Positions 25,924 through 34,786 of a stretch of 64,000 nucleotides of DNA are shown piece after piece. Made by a program: the position numbers and the translations under genes. The DNA comes from Comamonas koreensis (GTDB lineage: Bacteria > Pseudomonadota > Gammaproteobacteria > Burkholderiales > Burkholderiaceae_C). The stretch lies in assembly GCF_021026195.1 (NCBI RefSeq), contig NZ_JAJNCT010000010.1, positions 124,001 to 188,000 on the forward strand, written 5' to 3'. Position 1 is the stretch's first letter, and every line of letters starts with the position of its first letter. The notes below the pieces were generated by a model. The model was not told the DNA's origin, made no database searches, and worked only from the letters and a program-made list of their open reading frames with translations.

Positions 25924-26457
25924 TGCGTCGTACTCCATCAAAAGCGTCTGTTAAGCGCCACCGGACCGGCATGTGCGGCCCTGCCCACTTGTAATGGAGG
26001 CCGCTCATCCGGTACATCATCGAACTCGATAGCGTGAGTGAGATTTTTTATCTACCCGGGCCTACGACGGTATTAGGACAAGTCCTGTAAAAATAGCGAC
26101 ACAGTAGGTTTGAAATCGCATATAAGCGCCAGCGCGCAACGCATTCCAGCGATTGCTGCATTGCATCAACCGGAACGCAATTACCCGGAAAAGGTCTAAC
26201 TTACCGATACCGACCAATACGGACATTGACAACGAACAAAAGGCTGTCTCCTGCATACGACGCCTGCGATGTCTGTAAAGATTGGAAAAACACAGCATGG
26301 CTGTGCTGCCGCCGTCAACCCCCGAGGCCGGAAAAACGTCTTTACATACATGGGGCCATGTATCCGGGATTTGAGGGAGTAACGGTTAGCATTGGGAATC
26401 GTGATTGCTGGCCCCATGGCATCAGCGATGCCACCACACAACCAAAAAGGCTCGAAT
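25924..26457. other. 534-bp intergenic region
   Basis: A divergent promoter region between the LivK-type gene (minus) and a lipoprotein gene (plus). It contains CACAGC-ATG-GCTGTG near 26291 and a perfect 8-bp inverted repeat ATACATGG/CCATGTAT (26346-26353 with 26356-26363), about 95 bp before the lipoprotein start, a possible operator. No credible gene is seen. Confidence 0.45.
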
Positions 26458-26949
26458 ATGAATCATCGTCATCTGCTCAGCATTGCCACCATCGCGTTCA
26501 GCGCGCTGGCCACGACCGGCTGCGTTGCCACCGGCAGCGACGGCTACTACAGCGATTCGAGCTACGGCAGCTATGGCGGCGGTTATGGCTATGGTTACCA
26601 GCAGCCTTCGCAAACCATTTATGTGCAGGACCGCTACAACGACGACCGCTATTACCGCGACCGTGAACGTGACCGCGACCGTGCAGCCCGCGAGCGCGAA
26701 GCGCGTGAACGCGAGCGTGACCGGGACCGCGATCGCCAGGCCCGTGAGCGCGACCGCGACCAGCGCGCCCGTGACGAAGACCGCCGCCGCGCACTGGAGC
26801 GCCAGGCACAGGACCGCGAACGCCAAAACCGCGAGCGTGACCGCAACCGCTTTGGCGAGAGCCGTCACCAGCAGGAATGCGCAGCGGCTGCGCGCCAGAA
26901 TGCGGCCGGCAGCGACAATGTGCTGACCCCCAGCCGCCCCTGCCGCTAA
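26458..26949 (+). CDS. Lipoprotein with Arg/Asp/Glu repeat domain
   Basis: A 163-residue predicted lipoprotein. The signal peptide ends in ALATTGC (lipid-attachment Cys at 22), then a Tyr/Gly/Ser-rich stretch (about 29-55), and then about 75 residues of Arg-Asp/Arg-Glu repeats (DRERDRDRAAREREARERER and similar). The tail has ECAAAARQNAAGSDN with two Cys (one near the end). The repeat is a highly charged, probably helical or extended periplasmic segment. Function unknown; no family recognised. The ATG at 26458 opens the signal peptide. It may be co-expressed with the next lipoprotein gene 57 bp on. Confidence 0.75.
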   Translation: MNHRHLLSIATIAFSALATTGCVATGSDGYYSDSSYGSYGGGYGYGYQQPSQTIYVQDRYNDDRYYRDRERDRDRAAREREARERERDRDRDRQARERDRDQRARDEDRRRALERQAQDRERQNRERDRNRFGESRHQQECAAAARQNAAGSDNVLTPSRPCR

Positions 26950-27006
26950 TGGGCTGACCAGCCCGCGTGCCCAGCGCGCGGACGTTTTCAACAAGGAGTT
27001 TTCACC

Positions 27007-27459
27007 ATGCGTACCATTCGTCTCGGCACGATGGTCATCGCTGCGGCCAGCGCCCTGCTCTTGGGCGGCTGCGTGGTCGCGCCCGCAGACGGCGTGTACT
27101 ACGGCGATGCCTATTCGACCTATTCCACCCCCAGCTATGGCTATGGCGGTTATGGCTATGGCTACAACAGCTATCCCTACTACGGCAGCAGCTCGCTGGT
27201 GATCCAGAGCTCTCCGACCTATGTGTATGGCGGTGGCCGGCCCTATTACCGCCCAGGTGGCGGCTACTACCGCCCCGGCGGTGGCTATGATCGCCCCGGC
27301 CATGGCGGCAGCAGCCGCCCACCACCATCGCGCCCACAGCAACTGGCGCCCGGCACCGGTTCCAATTTTGGCCGTCCCATTGGCTCGGGTCCGCGCCCAG
27401 CTGCCCCTGCTTCGCGCCCTAATGGCAGCCGCTTTGGCGGGCAGTTCCAGCCGCGTTAA
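27007..27459 (+). CDS. Tyr/Gly/Pro-rich lipoprotein
   Basis: A 150-residue predicted lipoprotein. The signal peptide MVIAAASALLLGGC places the lipid Cys at about 22. The body is low-complexity: GYGGYGYGYNSYPYYGSSS, PYYRPGGGYYRPGGGYDRPG and a Pro/Ser/Arg tail. It shares composition, not clear homology, with the preceding lipoprotein. AAGGAG lies about 8 nt before the ATG. Likely an outer-membrane or periplasmic surface-layer component; function unknown. Confidence 0.75.
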   Translation: MRTIRLGTMVIAAASALLLGGCVVAPADGVYYGDAYSTYSTPSYGYGGYGYGYNSYPYYGSSSLVIQSSPTYVYGGGRPYYRPGGGYYRPGGGYDRPGHGGSSRPPPSRPQQLAPGTGSNFGRPIGSGPRPAAPASRPNGSRFGGQFQPR

Positions 27460-27492
27460 CACCTAGATCACACCACCCCGGCAGCCACTTCC

Positions 27493-28266
27493 ATGCGCGC
27501 CATGCCACGCCCCCATCTGCCCAGCCTTCGGTTTGCCGCCTGGCTGGGTTTGTGCTGTGCTTGCGCGCTGGCGGCGTCCATGGCCCATGCCCAGGTCATC
27601 CGCTGTGTAGATCCGGGCACCGGCAAGGTGACCTACACCGATGGCGCCTGTGCCAGCGGCGCCAGCGCGACCGAGATCGAGCGCCGCAAAACTGACGAGG
27701 AACTGGCCCAGGACCGCGCCCGCGAGCAGGAAGCGCTGCAGGCCAAGGCCGAGCGGCGCCAGCAGGAGCTGACCCAGCGCAAGCTGCAGGCCGATGAACG
27801 GGCCGAGGATTCGGCGCAACGGGCCGCCAACCGCCCCGCTCGCGGCAACCCTGCACAGTCAGCCGCCTGCCTGCAATCGCGCGAGCGCTACGGCGCCGCA
27901 TCCGATGAGGCGGCCGACAAAACCATGGGCAGCAACGCCCGGCTCGATGCGGCCAAACGCCAGATGGAGCTCGACTGCATGGGCCCCGAGGCCTATAGCC
28001 GCCTGGAGGCCAGCCGTCCCGCCCCGACTGCGGTACTGCCCGCCGATTCCTATTGGGACGGCTACCCGTACCGCCCAAATCGCCCCCGCCCGCCGGCGCC
28101 ACCACCGGCCCCCGCGCCCAGCATCAGCCGCTGCGATGTGTTCAAGTGCATCGATACGCAAGGCTATTCGCACCCCCGTGGCCAGATTGGCGAGATCGCT
28201 CGGCCACCAAGCCCCGGCGCCAACCCGCGCAGTTGCCGCAGCCAGGGCGGCACGGCGCCCTGCTAG
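27493..28266 (+). CDS. DUF4124 domain-containing secreted protein
   Basis: A 257-residue exported protein. The signal peptide (LGLCCACALAASMAHAQ) is followed by a DUF4124 domain with IRCVDPGTGKVTYTDGACAS (about 36-55), then a long charged helical region (DEELAQDRAREQEALQAKAE). A Pro-rich linker and a Cys-containing C-terminus (CDVFKCIDTQGYSH, CRSQGGTAPC) complete it. DUF4124 proteins are common in betaproteobacteria and their role is unknown. It is third in a run of plus-strand envelope genes. Confidence 0.8.
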   Translation: MRAMPRPHLPSLRFAAWLGLCCACALAASMAHAQVIRCVDPGTGKVTYTDGACASGASATEIERRKTDEELAQDRAREQEALQAKAERRQQELTQRKLQADERAEDSAQRAANRPARGNPAQSAACLQSRERYGAASDEAADKTMGSNARLDAAKRQMELDCMGPEAYSRLEASRPAPTAVLPADSYWDGYPYRPNRPRPPAPPPAPAPSISRCDVFKCIDTQGYSHPRGQIGEIARPPSPGANPRSCRSQGGTAPC

Positions 28267-28284
28267 CCGGGCTTCGGCCAAGGA

Positions 28285-29295
28285 TCAAGCGTCCGGGCCC
28301 GTCGCAGTGCCCGGCCCCACCAGGTACACCGCGGCCTGCAAGCCGTGGTGTACCGTCTGGTAGCGCAGCACCAAACCCAGCTCCTGCCGCATCCGGGTAT
28401 TGCTCAAGCGCCGCGACTCGCGCATGAAACTCAGCAAGGTGGGGCTCAGTTGCTGCTCGGCCTCAGCCAGGCTGATGCGTGCGGGATGCGGCAGGCGCCA
28501 TAGGTCAGCAGCCAGGTCAAAATAATCGCCCATCGGCATGGCTGAGTCATCGGCCACATTGGTGATGCGCTGGGGCATGCCACGCCACAGCGCCCGCACC
28601 ACGGCGCGCGCCAGGTCATCGGCATGGATGTGGCTGGTGTAGACATCGTCCTCGCGCCGCAGCAGTGGCGTGCCGCGCTGCAGCCGCCCCAGCGGGGTGC
28701 CGCCCTCGCGGTCGCCCGCATAGATGCCGGGGATGCGTAGCACATGCACGGCAGCGCCGCTGGCCACAAAGCGCCGTGCCCAGGCGCGCAGCTGGCGCTC
28801 GGCATCGACCCGGCGCAGCGCCCGGGCGGTGCTGGCGCGCAGCGGATGGGTTTCCGTGACCCAGGCACCGTCCCAGTTGCCATAGACACCGCTGGTGGAG
28901 CCGTACACCAGCTGCGGCGCCTGGCCCGCGCGGCAAACCAGTGCTTGCAGCAGATGGCGTGTGCGCAGGTCGCGCGAGGCCAGCGCGGACGGCGTTCCCG
29001 CTGCGGGCTGTGCCGGTGGCGCCAGATGCACCACGCGCTGGGCCAGGCCCGCCAGCCGGCGCAGGCTGCGCGGCTCGTCCAGATTGCCCAGCAACGGCGT
29101 AGCACCCAGGGCACGCAGGCTGTCAAAGCGCTGCGGCGATGAACTGAGCGCCCGCACCAGCGGGCCGCGCGCCGCATGCGCTTGCTGGCCTGGCCGCTGC
29201 CACAGCCGCAGCACCCGCTGGCCGACATCGCCGCAGCCCACGATCAGCACCCGCTGGCGCCGAAAACGCGCTGGCAAAGCCTGGCCAGCTGCCAT
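28285..29295 (-). CDS. NAD-dependent epimerase/dehydratase-like SDR (YeeZ-like)
   Basis: A 336-residue extended SDR. A Rossmann motif VLIVGCGDVGQRVLRLW opens the protein (about 16-32); then QLVYGSTSGVYGNWDG, LRIPGIYAGDREGGTPLGRL and HIHADDLARAVVRALWRG follow, as in YeeZ/NAD-dependent epimerase-like proteins. The usual YxxxK pair is not clear, so catalysis is uncertain. ATG 29295 is preferred over 29376 because the extra N-terminal 27 residues look non-coding. It is convergent with the DUF4124 gene and divergent from the 2Fe-2S reductase. Confidence 0.82.
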   Translation of the reverse strand: MAAGQALPARFRRQRVLIVGCGDVGQRVLRLWQRPGQQAHAARGPLVRALSSSPQRFDSLRALGATPLLGNLDEPRSLRRLAGLAQRVVHLAPPAQPAAGTPSALASRDLRTRHLLQALVCRAGQAPQLVYGSTSGVYGNWDGAWVTETHPLRASTARALRRVDAERQLRAWARRFVASGAAVHVLRIPGIYAGDREGGTPLGRLQRGTPLLRREDDVYTSHIHADDLARAVVRALWRGMPQRITNVADDSAMPMGDYFDLAADLWRLPHPARISLAEAEQQLSPTLLSFMRESRRLSNTRMRQELGLVLRYQTVHHGLQAAVYLVGPGTATGPDA

Positions 29296-29489
29296 GGCGC
29301 AGCGCTGTCGGGGCCCGCTTCGCGGGCTTTGGTTTAAAGGCACAATAAGCTTTCGTGGTTCACATCGGCGGGGCACACGCTGCAGTCTAGCGTCTCATGC
29401 GGCTTGCAAATGGCCGTTCGCCCCCCATTTATGCAAGCCCAGGCGCAGATGAGCGCCATTGTTTTGTGTCGATAAGGAATTTTGGTGCA

Positions 29490-30545
29490 ATGAGCTCTTC
29501 GTCCAGCGCGTTTCAAATTTCGGTCCTGCCCAGCGGACGCGCATTTGCCACCCAGGCCTCGGAAGCCATCCTCACCGCAGCCATCCGCAGCGGCGTGGGC
29601 CTGCCCTATGGCTGCAAGGATGGCGCCTGCAGCTCCTGCAAATGCAAGAAGCTCAGCGGCACCGTCGTGCATGGTCCCCACAGCGAACGTGCGCTGAGCC
29701 CCCAGGAAGAGGCCGATGGCATGATCCTGCCGTGCTGCGCCGTGCCCACCAGCGATGTGGTGATCGAGTCGCGCCATGTCACTGATGAAAGTGCCTTTCC
29801 GATCAAGAAAATGCCGGTGCGCGTGCAGACCATCGAGCGCCTGTCGCCCGATGTCGTCAAGCTGCGCCTGCAACTGCCGGCTGCCGACAGCTTTCGCTAC
29901 CACGCCGGTCAGTACATCGAGTTCCTGCTGGCTGGCGGCATGCGCCGCGCCTATTCGATGGCGGTCGCGCCGCACCACCAGGACAGCGCGCCTGGCTTGG
30001 AGTTGCATATTCGCCACACACCCGGCGGTCTTTTTACCGACCACGTGTTTGGTGCGATGAAGGAGCGCGAGATCCTGCGCATTGAAGGCCCGTTCGGCAG
30101 CTTCTTCCTGCATGAGGGCGACAAACCGATGGTCTTTCTGGCCTCGGGCACCGGCTTTGCGCCCATCAAGGCGCTTGTCGAACATCTGCAGCACCACGAC
30201 ATCCAGCGCCCGGTGGTGGTGTACTGGGGCGGCAGGCGCCCGCAAGACCTGTATATGCACGACTGGATGCTGGCGCGCAGCGCCGAGATGCCCCAGCTGC
30301 GCTATGTACCGGTGGTGTCGAACGCGCTGGCAGAAGACGCCTGGCAAGGCCGCAGCGGCTTTGTGCACCAGGCCGTGCTCGATGATTTTGCCGACCTGTC
30401 GGGCCACGAGGTCTATGCCTGTGGCGCCCCGATTGTGGTCGATTCCGCCCGTGCCAGCTTCACCAGCCAGCGCGGCCTGCCGGAAGACGCCTTCTTTGCC
30501 GATGCCTTCGTGACCGAGGCTGACAAGCAAAACCAGATCGTATGA
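29490..30545 (+). CDS. 2Fe-2S ferredoxin/FAD/NAD reductase (AscD-like)
   Basis: A 351-residue electron-transfer flavoprotein. The N-terminal plant-type ferredoxin domain has the cluster motif YGCKDGACSSCKCKK (Cys 42, 47, 50) and a fourth Cys in ILPCCAVP. Then come an FAD-binding domain with MRRAYSMAVAP (R-x-Y-S) and an NAD domain with FLASGTGFAPIKAL and VYACGAPIVVDSA. The order resembles CDP-6-deoxy-delta-3,4-glucoseen reductase (AscD) or oxygenase reductase components. Its physiological partner is unknown; no oxygenase is adjacent. ATG 29490 begins at the ferredoxin strand. Confidence 0.9.
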   Translation: MSSSSSAFQISVLPSGRAFATQASEAILTAAIRSGVGLPYGCKDGACSSCKCKKLSGTVVHGPHSERALSPQEEADGMILPCCAVPTSDVVIESRHVTDESAFPIKKMPVRVQTIERLSPDVVKLRLQLPAADSFRYHAGQYIEFLLAGGMRRAYSMAVAPHHQDSAPGLELHIRHTPGGLFTDHVFGAMKEREILRIEGPFGSFFLHEGDKPMVFLASGTGFAPIKALVEHLQHHDIQRPVVVYWGGRRPQDLYMHDWMLARSAEMPQLRYVPVVSNALAEDAWQGRSGFVHQAVLDDFADLSGHEVYACGAPIVVDSARASFTSQRGLPEDAFFADAFVTEADKQNQIV

Positions 30546-30835
30546 ACGGCGCCGCCGCACAAGGTCTGACATGGCGCAATCGCGCCCCTGTCCGACTGCC
30601 GCGTCACAGCAGCTACACGGTCCAGCCGCTACACTAGAAAGTTTGGAGCCGCTAACACATCCCTTGGTCGCTGGTTGCCCCGTCTTGGTCTACCTTTTTA
30701 CGGCCCAGGACTGGGCGCCCAGCCTCCAACGCAAACCATCGGTTGGCAAGGCTGTGCTGGCGGCACTCAGGGGGTAGTGCCTGCCTATCACGGGCGCTGC
30801 GTCGTTATTCACTCTCCTCAAGAAGATACACAAGC
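30546..30835. other. 290-bp intergenic region
   Basis: It lies between the reductase and Bug-type genes on the same strand. A plus-strand open frame covers 30571-30777 but has no recognisable domain and poor codon pattern. I see no convincing gene or terminator. AAGAAG lies just before the next ATG. Confidence 0.4.
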
Positions 30836-31804
30836 ATGCAACGCAGAAATATCCTGCTATCCACCCTCCTGGCGGCCGCCGCCCTCGCAGCACCTGCCGC
30901 ATTTGCAGAACCTGTGATCCGCCTGGTGGTGCCCTATGCACCCGGTGGTCCACTGGATGTCACCTCGCGCATTCTGGCTGAGCGTGTCCGCGACCAACTG
31001 GGCACCGTGGTAATCGACAACAAGGCAGGCGCCGGCGGCAACATCGGTGCCGACATTGTGGCCAAGGCTGCGCCGGACGGCCTGACCATCGGCCTGTCGG
31101 CCACGGCCACGCATGCCGTCAATCCCTGGCTCTATACCAAGATGCCTTTCAACGCCGCCAAGGATTTCACCGCCATTACCCAGATGGTGCGCGTGCCCAA
31201 TGTGCTGGTGATGAACACCGAGCGCGCCAAGGCGCTGCAGATCAGCAATGTGCAGGACCTCATTGCCTATGCCAAGAAGAACCCGGGCAAGCTCAATTTC
31301 GGCAGCGGCGGCAATGGCAGCTCGGGCCACCTGGCCGGCGAGATGATGAAACGCCAGGCCGGCATTTTTGCCGTGCACGTGCCCTACCGTGGCGCCAACC
31401 CGGCCCAGCTGGCCCTGCTGTCGGGCGAGGTGGATTTCAACATCGACAACCTGGCGGCCGCCTCGGCCAACATCCACAGTGGCAAGCTCACCGCACTGGC
31501 CGTCACCAGCCTGCACGCCAGCCCCATGCTGCCCGGCGTGCCGCCACTGGCTGACACGCTCAAGGGCTTTGAGATCGACACCTGGTGGGGCCTGGTGGCT
31601 CCGGCCAACACGCCTCCCGATGTGATCAACCGCCTCAACAAGGCCTTCACCGATGCGCTGAAGGACCCCACTACCAAGACCCGCTTTGCCAGCCTGATGG
31701 CCGAACCCGTGCCCACCACGCCGGCCGAGTTTGACAAGTTCATGGCCTCCGAGCGCAACAAGTACGAATCGGTGGTCAAGCTCTCTGGCGCCAAGGTCGA
31801 CTAA
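30836..31804 (+). CDS. Bug-family tripartite tricarboxylate transporter binding protein
   Basis: A 322-residue TctC/Bug-type periplasmic receptor. The signal peptide is MQRRNILLSTLLAAAALAAP with cleavage near AFA-E (about 24). The mature start PVIRLVVPYAPGGPLDVTSR, DNKAGAGGNIGADIVAKAAP and GLSATATHAVNPWLY are family hallmarks. The ligand is a carboxylate or aromatic acid in characterised members. ATG 30836 is the start of the signal peptide. No TctA/TctB permease genes are adjacent, as usual for this family in Comamonadaceae and Bordetella. Confidence 0.93.
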   Translation: MQRRNILLSTLLAAAALAAPAAFAEPVIRLVVPYAPGGPLDVTSRILAERVRDQLGTVVIDNKAGAGGNIGADIVAKAAPDGLTIGLSATATHAVNPWLYTKMPFNAAKDFTAITQMVRVPNVLVMNTERAKALQISNVQDLIAYAKKNPGKLNFGSGGNGSSGHLAGEMMKRQAGIFAVHVPYRGANPAQLALLSGEVDFNIDNLAAASANIHSGKLTALAVTSLHASPMLPGVPPLADTLKGFEIDTWWGLVAPANTPPDVINRLNKAFTDALKDPTTKTRFASLMAEPVPTTPAEFDKFMASERNKYESVVKLSGAKVD

Positions 31805-31837
31805 GCGCCACGCTGCGAATCCGTAGCGCCCAGCAAG

Positions 31838-31867
31838 AAGCCCCGCCAGCGTGCAGCTGCGGGGCTT
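31838..31867 (+). terminator. Intrinsic terminator after Bug gene
   Basis: Arms AAGCCCCGC (31838-31846) and GCGGGGCTT (31859-31867), followed by TGTTCTTG. It lies between the convergent Bug and folK genes. Confidence 0.75.
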
Positions 31868-31901
31868 TGTTCTTGTGGCGCGGTATCTCTCTCTCGCCGG
31901 C

Positions 31902-32453
31902 TCAGCGCCACCAGTCCGGCCCTTGGCTGCGCTGCACACCCTGCGCCAAAAGCGGCTGCAGCTGTGCCTCGCTGACCCAGGCCGGCGCCAGCTCTCGCAA
32001 GGGTGCCAGCACAAAGGCGCGCTGCCACATGCGCGGATGGGGAACCTGGAGGTTGGGAATCTCAATCGACGTGCCGATGTCTGCATAGAGCAGCACATCC
32101 AGGTCCAGGGTGCGCGGGGCATTGCGGTAGGGGCGCTCGCGGCCGGCTTCTAGCTCCAGTTGCTGCAGCAGGTGCAACAGCTGCTGTGCCGACAGCGATG
32201 TGCGCAACTCGGCCACGGCATTCAGGTAGTCGGGCCCGCTGGAATCCACCGGCCGGCTGCTGTACAGCGACGAGACCGCTTGCACGGCCACACCCGCGCT
32301 GCCCGCCAACTGCTGCAAGGCCTGCGCCATCGCAGCACCCCGGTCGCCCAAATTGGCACCCAGGCCTATCCAGGCGCGCAAGCTCTGCCCGGCGGGCGGT
32401 GCGGCATCACCATTGGCCAAGGGCTGCGCCTGGCCCAGCGCGTCAGTCGCCAT
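31902..32453 (-). CDS. folK: 2-amino-4-hydroxy-6-hydroxymethyldihydropteridine diphosphokinase
   Basis: A 183-residue folate-pathway kinase (HPPK) that pyrophosphorylates the pterin before dihydropteroate synthesis. Hallmarks are AWIGLGANLGDRGAAMAQAL, SSLYSSRPVDSSGPDYLNAV, the signature ERPYRNAPRTLDLDVLLYAD, and PNLQVPHPRMWQRAFVLAPL. The ATG at 32453 overlaps the pcnB stop by 11 nt, so translation is probably coupled. Alternative upstream starts lie within pcnB. Last gene of the hda-HAD-pcnB-folK minus-strand run. Confidence 0.95.
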   Translation of the reverse strand: MATDALGQAQPLANGDAAPPAGQSLRAWIGLGANLGDRGAAMAQALQQLAGSAGVAVQAVSSLYSSRPVDSSGPDYLNAVAELRTSLSAQQLLHLLQQLELEAGRERPYRNAPRTLDLDVLLYADIGTSIEIPNLQVPHPRMWQRAFVLAPLRELAPAWVSEAQLQPLLAQGVQRSQGPDWWR

Positions 32454-34059
32454 GGGCGGCTGCATCACCACCATTGCCGCCACCTGCTGCACCGCCGGCA
32501 TCACCCGCACCGGGTTTGCGGCGGCGGCGGCGGCGCTTCTTGGCCGGCGCATCTCCATGGGCTTCTCTGTCGCTGTCCATCGCCTGCTGAGCCACCTGGT
32601 CCAGGCTGGAGCCCTCTTGGGCCTCCGTGGCGGCGGCGGGCTTTCTAGGCGCGCGCTTGGGCTTGGGCGCGCCTGCCTTGGGCTTGGCCCGCTGCTCTTC
32701 ACGCACCTGGGCAATCAGGTCTTCGCGGCGGGCCTCATCGGCCTGCTGGAACTCCTGCCACCAGTTGGCCAGCGCTTCGTCCACCTCGCCCACATCGGCG
32801 CGCAGACGCAGAAAATCGAAACCAGCGCGGAAGCGCGCCTGTGCGATCATGCCGAACGGCGTGCTGCCGGTGCGCTTTTCAAAGCGCGGCTGCATCACCC
32901 AGATTTCGCGCATATCAGCGGCGAGCTTGCCCCGGCCGGAGACATCGCCGATGCGGTGGTTGAAGACATCGTCGATCGCATCCTGCAGCGCCGGGTGCGG
33001 GTGCTCGCCCTTGAGCATGCGCTTGTCCCAGCCCGCTTTCACGTCCTGCCACAGCACGCAGGCGAGCAAGAAGCTTGGCGCCACGCTCTTGCCTTCGGCC
33101 ACGCGGCGGTCGGTGTCCATCAGCGCGGCCTGCACAAAAGGCAGGTCGGCGCGGTCCACCACCACATCCAGCAGCGGGTAAATGCCCTTGGCCAGGCCCA
33201 GCAGGCGCAGCTGCTCGATCGAGGCCAGCGAATGGCCTGTCTGCAAGAGCTTGAGCATCTCGTCAAACATGCGGCTTTGCGGCACTTCCTGCAGCAGCTG
33301 GGCGCATTCGACCAGGGGCTTGGCGGTCTTGGGGTCGAGCGTGAAGCCCTTCTTGCTGAGCTTGGCGGCAAAGCGTACGGCGCGGATGATGCGCACCGGG
33401 TCTTCGCGGTAGCGCGTGGCCGGGTCACCAATCATGCGCAGCACATGCTTTTGCGAGTCGCGGATGCCCTTGTGGTAGTCCACCACGATCTGGGTCTGCG
33501 GGTCGTAGTACATGGCGTTGACGGTGAAGTCGCGCCGTGCCGCATCCTCGTTCTGGGGGCCCCAGACGTTGTCGCGCAGCACGCGGCCGCTCTCGTCCAC
33601 CGCCAGCTTCATGCCGGCCAGTGCGGCCTTGCTGGTTTTCTCGTTGCCCTGCACCTGCTCGGCCTTGGAGCTGTCCAGGAAAGCGCGGAAGGTGGTGACT
33701 TCGATGACCTCGTTCTCGCGGCCACGGCCATAGACCACGTGCACGATGCGAAAGCGGCGGCCGATGATGAAGGCACGGCGGAAAAGGCTCTTGACCTGCT
33801 CGGGCGTGGCATTGGTGGCCACGTCAAAATCCTTGGGGCGCAGGCCCAGCAGCAGATCGCGCACCGCGCCGCCGACGATATAGGCCTCGAAGCCCGCTTC
33901 CTTCAAGGTGCTGCAGACATCCAGCGCCCGGCGGTCCACCAGCTTGGGATCGATGTTGTGCACATCGACGCCCACTTCCTCGCGCTTGCCGAAGGGATTC
34001 TTGGTCTTGCTGGCGGCAGTTGCCTTGCCCAGCAATTTATCGATGATGGTCTTGATCAT
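32443..34059 (-). CDS. pcnB: Poly(A) polymerase I
   Basis: A 538-residue class II nucleotidyltransferase that adds poly(A) tails to RNA for turnover. The catalytic head has YIVGGAVRDLLLGLRPKDFD (metal-binding DxD), then RRAFIIGRRFRIVHV and DEDAARRDFTVNAMYYDP-type segments, and the ATRYREDPVRIIRAVRFAAK helix. The tail from about 450 is basic and low-complexity (KAKPKAGAPKPKRAPRKPAA, AKKRRRRRRKPGAG), a likely RNA-binding extension. PcnB rather than tRNA CCA enzyme is supported by this tail and neighbourhood. Its ATG overlaps the HAD stop by 4 nt (ATGA). Confidence 0.94.
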   Translation of the reverse strand: MIKTIIDKLLGKATAASKTKNPFGKREEVGVDVHNIDPKLVDRRALDVCSTLKEAGFEAYIVGGAVRDLLLGLRPKDFDVATNATPEQVKSLFRRAFIIGRRFRIVHVVYGRGRENEVIEVTTFRAFLDSSKAEQVQGNEKTSKAALAGMKLAVDESGRVLRDNVWGPQNEDAARRDFTVNAMYYDPQTQIVVDYHKGIRDSQKHVLRMIGDPATRYREDPVRIIRAVRFAAKLSKKGFTLDPKTAKPLVECAQLLQEVPQSRMFDEMLKLLQTGHSLASIEQLRLLGLAKGIYPLLDVVVDRADLPFVQAALMDTDRRVAEGKSVAPSFLLACVLWQDVKAGWDKRMLKGEHPHPALQDAIDDVFNHRIGDVSGRGKLAADMREIWVMQPRFEKRTGSTPFGMIAQARFRAGFDFLRLRADVGEVDEALANWWQEFQQADEARREDLIAQVREEQRAKPKAGAPKPKRAPRKPAAATEAQEGSSLDQVAQQAMDSDREAHGDAPAKKRRRRRRKPGAGDAGGAAGGGNGGDAAAHGD

Positions 34060-34754
34060 GCGTGTGGCTCCAGCAGGTCCAGGATGCGCCAGCCGCGTTC
34101 TGTCGCCAGTTGGCGCAGGCGGTCGTCAGGGTTGGTGGCCACCGGCGTGTTGACTTTCTCCAGCAGCGGCACGTCGTTCATCGAGTCGCTGTAGAAGATG
34201 CTGTCCACGCTGTCCCAGCTCAGGCCGCGTTCGGCCATCCAGGCTTCCATGCGGGTGACCTTGCCAGCGCGCATCGTGGGTACGCCATCGATCTCGCCGG
34301 TGATCCAGCCCGAGGCATCGCGCGCCAGGTTGACGGCCAGCAGGTGGTCCACACCCAAGGCCTTGGCAATCGGGCGGGTCACGAACTCATTGGTGGCGGT
34401 GACGATCACGATGGTGTCACCCGCATCACGGTGCTGCTGCAGCAGTGCCAGCGCGGCCGGCTGGATATGCGGCGTGATGACTTCCTGCATGAACACGCGG
34501 TGCGCCTCATCGGCGGCCTGCGGGCCCAGCTTGCGAATGGCCTCGGTGGCAAAACGCACATAGGCATGGATATCGAGCGTGCCTTTTTGGTAATCGGCAA
34601 AAAAGGCTGCATTGCGGCTGCCAAACTCCTGCTTGTCGCACCAGCCCTTGCGCAAGGTGAACTCCCCCCATTCGTAATCCGAATCGAGCGGCAGCAACGT
34701 GTGGTCCAGGTCAAAAAGCGCAAGCCTTGTGCTTGTGCCAGCAGAGTTATTCAT
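34056..34754 (-). CDS. HAD-IB family phosphatase
   Basis: A 232-residue HAD-superfamily hydrolase. Motif I is LALFDLDHTLLPLDSDYEWG (nucleophile Asp in DLDHT), motif II IVIVTATNEF, motif III/IV includes KVTRMEAW and YSDSMNDVPLLEKV. It belongs to the IB subfamily of phosphoserine-phosphatase-like enzymes; DSDYEWGEF is typical of the betaproteobacterial group next to hda. The substrate is uncertain: phosphoserine or histidinol phosphate are suggested by relatives. It lies between hda and pcnB, overlapping pcnB by 4 nt. Confidence 0.9.
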   Translation of the reverse strand: MNNSAGTSTRLALFDLDHTLLPLDSDYEWGEFTLRKGWCDKQEFGSRNAAFFADYQKGTLDIHAYVRFATEAIRKLGPQAADEAHRVFMQEVITPHIQPAALALLQQHRDAGDTIVIVTATNEFVTRPIAKALGVDHLLAVNLARDASGWITGEIDGVPTMRAGKVTRMEAWMAERGLSWDSVDSIFYSDSMNDVPLLEKVNTPVATNPDDRLRQLATERGWRILDLLEPHA

Positions 34755-34786
34755 TCAAAAAATCTCGGTTGTTGCTGTAAGACCAT

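Noticed and set aside
26652..26846. Ser-Arg repeat protein on the minus strand resembling SR proteins
   Set aside because: It is simply the reverse complement of the Arg-Asp/Glu repeat of the lipoprotein gene.
30571..30777. Small plus-strand gene in the reductase-Bug gap
   Set aside because: No ribosome-binding site, no recognisable domain, and composition unlike neighbouring genes.
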